From positions 3,414,038-3,446,465 of the forward strand of contig CP070629.1 of assembly GCA_020356005.1 (NCBI GenBank): a stretch of DNA of 32,428 nucleotides. Direction: 5' to 3'. Origin of the DNA: Thermoplasmata archaeon (GTDB lineage Archaea; Thermoplasmatota; Penumbrarchaeia; JAEHCK01; GCA-020356005). Numbering within the stretch: the first letter of the stretch is position 1; each line of letters opens with the position of its first letter. Below are positions 25,576-32,428 of this stretch, piece after piece. The notes beneath the pieces are model-generated. The model searched no databases and was not told the origin of the DNA. It worked only from the letters and a program-made list of their open reading frames with translations. A program made the translations under genes and the position numbers.

Positions 25576-28500
25576 TCAAGGCTTCAATGCTTTTCTAGGC
25601 TTCTCCGGTTTTATCGGCTTTGCTGCTTTTTTACCTTTTACTTTGGTATACTCTATATCGATATCTTTTGATTCTTTTCGCTGCTGCATGGCCGAGTCCA
25701 GCAGTTCCTTTTCGATTACCGATAATTCACCCTCAGGAACCTCCAGTTCTTCCCGCGGTTCCTCCAGCCTTTTTTTGTATTTGGTGCTGTCGCCTTCCAT
25801 TGTTTCCCAGGCCCTCAGGTCTCGTTCCGACTGCCTTTTAGAGCGCATAAACATAAACACAACGATAAAAATAATGACAATCACCAGCAGTATGATCCCC
25901 AGCGCCCAGGGGTTGATAGAGAACATCTTGTCATCGCTGTCTTTACCTTCCTCCTCGATAGTAATCGTGATCTCTTCAAGATCGTATCCGCCCTTGTCAT
26001 CCCAGACATATATTGTAACTTTTAAAACACCCACATCTTCTTTGTTCGGCGTGTAGCTCAATATAGCTGAGTAATCGTCTTCGCGCTCGAGCGGAAATAC
26101 CGGCGGGTCCATTGTGAATGTAAGCGGGTCGCCTTCCGGGTCGGTTGCAGTGAAGGTGGTACTGAAGATCTTACCTACGGTCATGGTGATATCGCCGATG
26201 GGATCCAATTTCGGATCCAGATTATCGCCTCTGCCGATTTTTAAAGTAAACGTCATTGAAGTAAATTCCAGGCCGTCGGTAACAGTGATGGTAATTGTAT
26301 GGTCGGCCAGCATTGACGCGTTCGCTTCAAAATTTATTTCGCCCGTCAGGTCGTCTATATCGAACAGCTCGGAGTTATCCGAGTAGACCAGCAGTTCGTT
26401 ATCCGAGTCCGTGGCATTTATGGTAAAATTGACCTGATCACCTACCTTGAAGCTCAAAGTGCTAATCTGTTCGATATACGGTGGGTCGTTCACTGATTTT
26501 ACCGTAACGTAGAACGAGGTTGAAACCGATGAATATCCGTCAGTCACATCCAGCGTGACCTTAATGGGTTGGCTGGAGCTGAAGTTTTCGGCAGGCTCTA
26601 GATTAACATATCTGTTTTCGGTTATTGTTACCTTCAAATCATCCGCAGATGAAACCGGACCCACAGTATATAACAAATCAGCCACCGGGTTATCATTATC
26701 TTTTATATATTCACTGGAATGCAGGTCAACGGCCTTCATCAATTTCGTATCCTCATCCATGGTAATATTATCAATCCCGCCGAATTCAGGGGCGTAATTA
26801 ACTTTGATACTCGTAAATGCAATATTGTTATTTTCATTCATTTCGTATGTAGTATTGGAAGGATCCACGAAAACATAGACCTTGTGAGTACCGCCCGAGA
26901 GCCTGAAGACTGCCTGGGTTTTGGTCTTATTATTCTTGTAGATCGCAGGTACGATGATCTCCTCCGGTGCCAGCGTTGTTATGGGCACCCATACAACGCG
27001 CGGGTCGCCGTCGAACAGGCCAACTTTGATAATGCGCGCGTTCACACTGCCGATATTATTAATTGTAATATTTAGTGTAATATTCTGGAGCTCCCCAACG
27101 GTTCCTTCATTTTCAAGTATGATATCCTCATTTTCGATTTCCAGATCAGAGCTCAGCACAGAGGCCATAATATAGGCGATATTATTGTCCCTGGTATATT
27201 CCGAGAACTGGTTGTTAGGATCGATGGATACATAGATTTCATACGGGTGCGGCCGGTATTCAACATTCCAGGTAACGGAAACGGTCTCGAAATCTCCTTT
27301 GTAGATATTTTCAACGGTCCGGTCGGTTTCGATCTGTACACCGCCGAAGTCCGGGTCGCCCAGGAAGAACGCGACAGTGGCAGAACTGGTCTGGTCGGTA
27401 CCGCCGTAGTTGTGGATATCGGCTGCTACTGTGATCTCGTCGCCGTCCAGCGGTACAGTCTTGCTCAGCCGTATGTCGGAGGCCTCTACAGCCAGATCCA
27501 CCGGTTTTTGCGTTATGGTATAACTTTCGATCTCCCTCGGGTAGTAGTTTTGAGCGGTCACCACAACCTCCACTGCACCTGTGGATGCAGGCTCTATGGG
27601 TATTTTGCATACACCTGTGCTGTTGGTGGTGCCCTGCAGGTAGAATTCGTAGTTCATGATGTTAACCAGCGCACCTTTCACCGGTTTGCCGGTGGAAGAA
27701 TCGGTGACGGTGGCTACGGCCTCGCCGGGACCGGTGAACAGGTCCTCCACTACCACATTCAAGTTGTGCGTTGTATCGGTTCGGATGGAAAGTTCAGGGT
27801 CGCCCAATAAAATATAACCGTAATTATTTGAGCGCACAGGTTCGCCGTATAATTTTCCTGCACCGTTCTCGATTTCTGTGTAATATTTCTCTTTGAGTTC
27901 GTACAGCGCCTTGCCGGGCTGATAGTAACCGGATTCGAATACGAGCCGCCAGAAATATTCGTCCAGCCACCAGTTCCCGATGCTCTTTCCACCATCCTCG
28001 CCGCGGTAAGTGTGTCCGGTGGAGCTTATAAGACCGATGGCACCACCGTTGGGATTGGTCAGCATCCGTTCCTGGCTGATATCTTCGCGGCTGCCGGACC
28101 AATTGAATATAGAAGCATCGCAGCCCGACATGTACACGAAGGGCAGCTTACCGCCGTTGGTTGCTGCCTGACCGTCGTAGTACCAGTACAGTTCATCGTA
28201 ACCTTCAGCGTTATCGATCCCCCCCAGTCCTGTTGGATCGTTGTAATGCAGAAGCGCCCAGCCTTCATAGTAAGCCTGGCCTGCAAAGTTGAGTATAGAG
28301 CAGCCGTCGTTAACAGAGGAGATAGCATTATTACGGTTCAGATTATCATTTCCTATCGAATAGCTTCCACCCGCCAGCTGCCAGTAGTCATAATACTCTT
28401 TGATAATCATGTGCTCGGGTATCAAAGGCTTCATCCGTAGGTTTTTTATTTCATATGCATTATGTTCATCTTCTTTGTAGGTGGCAACATTGGGTGCATC

Positions 28501-29367
28501 CATGAGACCGCCCCATAATACCGAGGTTTTCAACCAGTCTCCTGTTGCCGGTGCCTTTTCATAATCCAGGATCTTGGTGACCATTTTTGTCATTTCGTCC
28601 TCCGTATCGCATGGTAACCGTCCCACATAGACCTCGTAATCAAAGTCCCCTTCCTCGCCGTTAGAACCTGTTCCCACCACGAAGGGATGGTCGTTGGCCC
28701 ACTCGCCGTAGATGCCGTCGCCGTCGTTATCCCAATCGGAGCTCAATCCGGCATAGTACACATCTGACCAGTAATAATCATTAACGCCTTTAGCGCCTCC
28801 TTGAGAGAATAAAAGCCTGGTGGGAACATACGGCGGATCTACATCATCCGCGGTATAAAACGGCGCGTCGGCATCGCCTGCAAGCAGAACCCACTGAAGA
28901 TAACTGCTCTTACTGTTCAAATCCCGCAGGAAGTTGTGTATCTCCTGCGCGTTATCCTTGCCGTTGTAAGCTAAATTGCTGTAGATGTCCTCCACCGTGT
29001 AGATCTTGGCCGCAACACCTTTGCGGCTCTTCCATTTCCTCAAGGGCTCCAGTTCCTCTTTGAATACATTGGCGGTGATGATTGCATACTCCACACGGCT
29101 GTCCGGAATAACGGGGTCGAATGTCGTTCGAGCTCCCCGTGAATCATAACCTTGCGATAAATCATCGAATTTATAATCCCCGGGTGATGAAACCTCAACC
29201 GGCCCTCCGGTTGACGGGAGATTACCTGTACTTTCGGTTGAAGCCTCCTCCGATTCTTCGGTACTGTTGATCATTCCGAAACCAAGGGGCAGCATAAAAC
29301 CTGCCAGAACAATGAAAAGAACCACTCGAGTCAATATGCCGTTTGCGCTAATATTATCACCAACCAA
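25576..29367 (-). CDS. Membrane-anchored gingipain-family (C25) peptidase homologue
   Basis: The 1263-residue protein starts at TTG with a signal peptide (hydrophobic about 14-31). A C25-type domain spans about 90-530, ending in the family's YGYILLGDPELSI stretch. The catalytic Cys is at 416 (YMSGCDASIF). At the place where the family has GHG, this protein has NFAGQA with Gln364 (codon CAG), so activity is doubtful. Then come a CarboxypepD/Ig-like domain (about 540-620), two CARDB domains, three cadherin/PKD-like Ig domains, a membrane helix (about 1152-1174) and an 89-residue charged cytosolic tail. C25 and C11 peptidases were reported as abundant in sediment archaea of the MBG-D group (known from the literature). 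No in-frame ATG exists upstream; the first internal Met (25) lies inside the signal helix, so the exact start is uncertain. Confidence 0.88.
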   Translation of the reverse strand: MVGDNISANGILTRVVLFIVLAGFMLPLGFGMINSTEESEEASTESTGNLPSTGGPVEVSSPGDYKFDDLSQGYDSRGARTTFDPVIPDSRVEYAIITANVFKEELEPLRKWKSRKGVAAKIYTVEDIYSNLAYNGKDNAQEIHNFLRDLNSKSSYLQWVLLAGDADAPFYTADDVDPPYVPTRLLFSQGGAKGVNDYYWSDVYYAGLSSDWDNDGDGIYGEWANDHPFVVGTGSNGEEGDFDYEVYVGRLPCDTEDEMTKMVTKILDYEKAPATGDWLKTSVLWGGLMDAPNVATYKEDEHNAYEIKNLRMKPLIPEHMIIKEYYDYWQLAGGSYSIGNDNLNRNNAISSVNDGCSILNFAGQAYYEGWALLHYNDPTGLGGIDNAEGYDELYWYYDGQAATNGGKLPFVYMSGCDASIFNWSGSREDISQERMLTNPNGGAIGLISSTGHTYRGEDGGKSIGNWWLDEYFWRLVFESGYYQPGKALYELKEKYYTEIENGAGKLYGEPVRSNNYGYILLGDPELSIRTDTTHNLNVVVEDLFTGPGEAVATVTDSSTGKPVKGALVNIMNYEFYLQGTTNSTGVCKIPIEPASTGAVEVVVTAQNYYPREIESYTITQKPVDLAVEASDIRLSKTVPLDGDEITVAADIHNYGGTDQTSSATVAFFLGDPDFGGVQIETDRTVENIYKGDFETVSVTWNVEYRPHPYEIYVSIDPNNQFSEYTRDNNIAYIMASVLSSDLEIENEDIILENEGTVGELQNITLNITINNIGSVNARIIKVGLFDGDPRVVWVPITTLAPEEIIVPAIYKNNKTKTQAVFRLSGGTHKVYVFVDPSNTTYEMNENNNIAFTSIKVNYAPEFGGIDNITMDEDTKLMKAVDLHSSEYIKDNDNPVADLLYTVGPVSSADDLKVTITENRYVNLEPAENFSSSQPIKVTLDVTDGYSSVSTSFYVTVKSVNDPPYIEQISTLSFKVGDQVNFTINATDSDNELLVYSDNSELFDIDDLTGEINFEANASMLADHTITITVTDGLEFTSMTFTLKIGRGDNLDPKLDPIGDITMTVGKIFSTTFTATDPEGDPLTFTMDPPVFPLEREDDYSAILSYTPNKEDVGVLKVTIYVWDDKGGYDLEEITITIEEEGKDSDDKMFSINPWALGIILLVIVIIFIVVFMFMRSKRQSERDLRAWETMEGDSTKYKKRLEEPREELEVPEGELSVIEKELLDSAMQQRKESKDIDIEYTKVKGKKAAKPIKPEKPRKALKP

Positions 29368-29580
29368 TGTCTGAGTTTTAGAATTATATGTAATGAATTG
29401 ATTAATTTCGACAAATCTAAATAAATTACTATTATTATAAATTTATTAATGATTGTTATATATTAATTCAATACAACAGCAGTTTATTACTTACATTTAC
29501 CCTATTAATAATATGTATAGTTCATGAACAGTGTTGTGATGACAAGTAGATTTTTTTTTGATTTTATATTGCTTATAATA

Positions 29581-29675
29581 GGCGCTAGAGGCTAGAGAAT
29601 AGGCGCTAGGGTGCTTAAAAGGGGAGTGGTTTATCGGGCCTGGGGTGTCGGGCCCGGGGCACAACTCGCAACTCG
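29581..29675. repeat. Two heptamer arrays (GGCGCTA; TCGGGCC / CAACTCG)
   Basis: GGCGCTA, GAGGCTA, GAGAATA, GGCGCTA, GGGTGCT run at 29581-29615. TCGGGCC, TGGGGTG, TCGGGCC, CGGGGCA, CAACTCG, CAACTCG run at 29634-29675. The step is exactly seven bases in both. Local GC content is far above the flanking sequence. Confidence 0.85.
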
Positions 29676-29926
29676 TCTTTACGAAATAGAAAATTATTTA
29701 TCTAGAAATTGCTATAAAAATTATAATAAAAATTCATCGGTATTTTTTTCTCTCAAATAATCATATAAAAATCTTACATCAATAAGAACGGATAGTTATA
29801 TATATTACGTAATTATTTAAGGGGAGTTGGAGGAGTATATCTTTTACAAGATTTACCCGTACCAGTACTAATTCCCTAAAGGGCACTATTGAAACTAGCT
29901 GGGAATAACAAATTGGACAGCTCAAA

Positions 29927-29933
29927 GGGTGAT
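29927..29933 (+). promoter_or_regulatory. Ribosome binding site GGGTGAT
   Basis: GGGTGAT lies three bases before ATG 29937 and fits the archaeal anti-Shine-Dalgarno sequence. It fixes the start of the last, truncated gene. Confidence 0.7.
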
Positions 29934-29936
29934 AAG

Positions 29937-32428
29937 ATGCAAAAGCAGTCTTCAAAAAATAAATCGAATACGATTAGTGATGGCAAACTTTATATGGGTC
30001 TGACCAACGGCAACGGCTTCACAAACGGATTCGGCTCTGAAGGCAGCGCCCGGGAATCGTCCTATCGAAATGGAGAGAAGTCAACCAAAACCGATCACGG
30101 TACCTACACAACCGGGTTGACCAACGGCAACGGTCTTTCTGTAGGTGACGGAGCAGTAAACGGTAACGGAATGACAGTCAAGCCCAACAGGATACCGCTG
30201 GTTAGAGCCAAGAGGCTCAGGTACCGGCTGCTGGGATTTGCCGTGGCGGTCTTCTTGGTTCTGGCGCCTCTCACCATACTTATGATAGAGATTCCGGAGG
30301 CGGAGGATGGAATTATCATCGATGGAGATTTTAGAGATTGGGAGGGTGTGGTTTACCACACGGATTCCGTCGGTGACATGTCACAACATCCTGATATAAA
30401 CATAATCGAGTCGAGAATAGTTCTGGATGATAACAAAGCTTCGGTTCTGCTCGTTGTGGACGGTTGGATGCTTGAAGGAGACGACGGTGTCGCACTTGAC
30501 CAGGTGCATATTTTGCTTGACAGCGATGCCGATGCGAGTACCGGCTACCAGTACGATGGACTCGGGGCCGATTATATGGTTCACGCTTACGGTTCAGGCA
30601 AGGTGATACACGGCAGTACGATTTATACCTACGATGATACTTACCGCAGCAGCAATAAGCGCGCCCAGAACGATTGGAACGCATGGAGCCCCGCGCACAG
30701 CGGCGCGGTGGCGTGTTCGGGCAATAAGCTCGAGGCCAGCATTTACCTAATGAAAGATTCCTATAACGATGACGGGGTGATGTTCGCGGTTTTCAAAACT
30801 ATGGATTACGCCGGGTTTACCGACCGCACCGATATTGTCAGCACCAAGCCGGGTTACCTGGTTGTAGACCAGAGCACTGAGATCTCGGGCGACATAGTCG
30901 AGAGCGGTTCCGATGTTACTTCGCTGCGAGTGGTGGCAACCGCACATGAAAGCCCCATCATATTGAATTCGATTTCCTTTGCTAATGACGCCGGTGTAAG
31001 TGTTACCACCTCTAAATCGCTCCCCGTAAAAATAAAATCCGGCCAATCCAGGGAGATCATGGTGAGCGTAGATACGAGCAGCTTACCGACAAGCTCCGTG
31101 TTTTCACTTGAACTCGAGAGCGCCTCTGTGGAGATCGCAACGGAGGAGCAGATGCTTGAGAAGGTGCCCGTAACAATTTCCGGCAGCGGTTATACTGGAT
31201 ATGTTGAAGCCGCACCCAGCGAAATCGTAATAGACGGCGCCTTCGGTGACTGGGTGAATGTAATAGGTCATTCCGACGATATCACCGAGAGTTCCACAGG
31301 CGGCAACCCGAACATCGATATCCGTGAGTACAAGAGCGTTGAGGTGTCTGAATCACTTTCGTTCTTCCTCCGGGTTGACGGCACCATGATGGAAGGTACG
31401 AAGATCCTGAGCAGGCCCCTCCGTTTTATCGAGGAAGACATAAAGACGGAGGGCAGCGGAGGAAGCGGCGGCGGGTCCGGCGGACCGTCAATCCAGCCCG
31501 ACACCCCGTCAAGATGCGGTTACGATTATGCTTATATAATGATCGATACAGATAGGAACAGGGAGACCGGTTACTCTGTTAATAGTATAATCGGTGCTGA
31601 ACTCATGATAAGGATCGTCGGACAGGACGGCGATATTCTAACCCGAGAGCTGTACCAATATATTGAAGAAACCAATCCCGATAATCCCGAGAGTATCGAT
31701 AAATTAATCAAACCCGGTACAATAAAATTCAGCTGGATAAAAGCAGGGGATGTGGATGCCGCTAACGACGCCAAGAGGTTGGAGGCGCAGCTATCCGCCG
31801 GTCTTCTGGGTCTGGAAGCCTTCGGAAATGTTGATTATCACATACTCATGACCGACTGGTCCGGTAAGCTCGATTCAGGGGAAGACCCCACAGTGGGTAA
31901 ACTGGGAGAAACCGGATCGGTGACCGCAGTGAAACTGGACGGAAAAACATTTCCCAAAGCGCCCAAGATGTCCAATTCGCGCAATCCCGAAACCACCAGG
32001 GCATCTTCAAGGGTTATTTTAACAAATGGAAGCCAGAGCGGAGTGGACCTGTTACCAAGTGACGGTGACACACTTAGAGGTGAATACTGGGACATAAATA
32101 AATTCGAAGTGGATGCCGGCGAAACCATCTATATCCAGAAAGGAGAAATAGCCTATATTTCAGCTAATTTTATTTTTATAAATGGTACGATCATTGGAAA
32201 TATGTGTAACGGAAGCCTAAATGGAACCGCAGGCCCCATCGGTACACAAGGAGGCTATGGTGATGGACTCGGAGGCGGTCTCGGCGGTTCAGGCTCTACT
32301 ACCGCAGCAGGTGCGGGCGGAGGCGGAGGCGGATACGGCGGTGACGGCGGCGACGGCGGCAACGGCGGCGGCGGCGCTACCGCGGGATCCGGTGGCGCTG
32401 CATTTGATACTAGAAATTCATTAATTAT
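29937..32428 (+). CDS. Membrane-anchored surface protein with Asn-Gly repeats and two IDGxFxDW modules (partial, runs off the window)
   Basis: The frame is open from ATG 29937 to the last base: 830 full codons and no stop, so the 3' end is missing. Residues 1-80 are cytosolic and carry Asn-Gly repeats (GLTNGNG twice, NGFG, VNGNG). A membrane helix lies at about 98-118 with the C-terminus outside. Two related modules follow: IIIDGDFRDWEGV (from about 125) and EIVIDGAFGDWVNV (from about 429), each with a DINI/NIDI stretch and VVDGWMLEG/RVDGTMMEG, resembling CBM9/DOMON-type ligand-binding sandwiches. Both modules also carry an LDSDAD- or IDTDRN-like acidic loop with TGY. From about 770 the sequence becomes very Gly-rich (YGGDGGDGGNGGGG). 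Adhesion or polysaccharide binding is possible but unproven. I recall similar TNG-repeat proteins from Thermoplasmata. Confidence 0.85.
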   Translation, partial: MQKQSSKNKSNTISDGKLYMGLTNGNGFTNGFGSEGSARESSYRNGEKSTKTDHGTYTTGLTNGNGLSVGDGAVNGNGMTVKPNRIPLVRAKRLRYRLLGFAVAVFLVLAPLTILMIEIPEAEDGIIIDGDFRDWEGVVYHTDSVGDMSQHPDINIIESRIVLDDNKASVLLVVDGWMLEGDDGVALDQVHILLDSDADASTGYQYDGLGADYMVHAYGSGKVIHGSTIYTYDDTYRSSNKRAQNDWNAWSPAHSGAVACSGNKLEASIYLMKDSYNDDGVMFAVFKTMDYAGFTDRTDIVSTKPGYLVVDQSTEISGDIVESGSDVTSLRVVATAHESPIILNSISFANDAGVSVTTSKSLPVKIKSGQSREIMVSVDTSSLPTSSVFSLELESASVEIATEEQMLEKVPVTISGSGYTGYVEAAPSEIVIDGAFGDWVNVIGHSDDITESSTGGNPNIDIREYKSVEVSESLSFFLRVDGTMMEGTKILSRPLRFIEEDIKTEGSGGSGGGSGGPSIQPDTPSRCGYDYAYIMIDTDRNRETGYSVNSIIGAELMIRIVGQDGDILTRELYQYIEETNPDNPESIDKLIKPGTIKFSWIKAGDVDAANDAKRLEAQLSAGLLGLEAFGNVDYHILMTDWSGKLDSGEDPTVGKLGETGSVTAVKLDGKTFPKAPKMSNSRNPETTRASSRVILTNGSQSGVDLLPSDGDTLRGEYWDINKFEVDAGETIYIQKGEIAYISANFIFINGTIIGNMCNGSLNGTAGPIGTQGGYGDGLGGGLGGSGSTTAAGAGGGGGGYGGDGGDGGNGGGGATAGSGGAAFDTRNSLI

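Larger units (their letters stand above)
29368..29936. other. Divergent promoter region between the C25 gene and the last gene
   Basis: No gene is visible in 569 bases. It should carry promoters for both divergent genes. A TATA-like TTATATATA lies at 29796-29804, which would give the plus-strand gene a leader of roughly 110 bases. That leader holds GGAG-rich sequence (29821-29835), CCCTAAAGGG (29874-29883), and ATTCCC (29871-29876) facing GGGAAT (29901-29906). I match this to no known riboswitch. Heptamer arrays occupy 29581-29675. Confidence 0.5.

Noticed and set aside
25445-26056. 203-residue plus-strand frame
   Set aside because: It translates intergenic repeats and the antisense of the C25 protein's tail; low-complexity Ser-rich product.
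29821-29936. Riboswitch in the leader of the last gene
   Set aside because: Short inverted repeats exist, but no known riboswitch consensus could be recognised.
32221-32424. 67-residue plus-strand frame at the window end
   Set aside because: It lies in another frame of the Gly-rich coding region of the partial gene from 29937, whose frame stays open to the end.
1-32428. tRNA, rRNA or insertion sequence
   Set aside because: No cloverleaf, rRNA stretch, transposase-like product or terminal inverted repeat was found on reading both strands.

Overview
The window reads as an archaeal chromosome segment, most likely from the Thermoplasmata / Thermoplasmatota side of the Euryarchaeota. The grounds are class III (prepilin-type) signal peptides, an archaeal FlaI/TadA-type secretion ATPase with two FlaJ/TadC-type membrane proteins, Shine-Dalgarno sites of the GGTGAT/GGAGG kind, large CARDB/PKD/LamG surface proteins, and a last gene whose Asn-Gly repeat N-terminus is followed by one membrane segment and IDGxFxDW modules, a layout I recall from Thermoplasmata proteins. 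The lineage is inference: there is no rRNA, tRNA or other marker gene here.

Layout. Bases 395-18963, all on the plus strand, form a type IV pilus-like locus. A pilin-type N-terminal domain (395-823) is separated by a single in-frame TAG from a 2405-residue multidomain protein (833-8050) that has no secretion signal. Next come an 1844-residue protein (8259-13793) and a 344-residue pilin-like protein (13834-14868) that share both ends; the larger looks like the smaller with about 1,550 residues inserted in the middle. A second set (15254-18963) encodes the ATPase and two integral membrane assembly proteins. The natural reading is a pilus-like machine that exports or anchors giant pilin-fused adhesins. 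No prepilin peptidase or FlaH is present in the window.

Bases 19123-20673 hold two minus-strand genes: a small protein of unknown function and a membrane protein with a carboxypeptidase-regulatory-like domain. Bases 21250-24987 encode a secreted, membrane-anchored subtilisin-like protease with six PKD domains and a cytosolic zinc ribbon. Bases 25576-29367 (minus) encode a membrane-anchored gingipain-family (C25) protein in which the expected catalytic His is Gln. Bases 29937 to the window end hold the first 830 codons of a membrane-anchored protein with two IDGxFxDW modules and a Gly-rich stretch. Together the cell-surface content suggests a protein-degrading, surface-attached life style, as reported for related sediment archaea.

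Between genes the window is unusual. Nearly every intergenic gap carries short degenerate tandem arrays with a strict 7-base step but different words in each place (AGGCAAG, GTAGCGA, CGACTAT, CCTGAGT, ATCGAAT, GGCGCTA, TCGGGCC, CGTTTGA). Other gaps hold a 9-base-step array, 16-base steps, and a 44-base tandem pair. Two of these arrays run into the apparent 5' ends of genes and probably create false N-terminal extensions.
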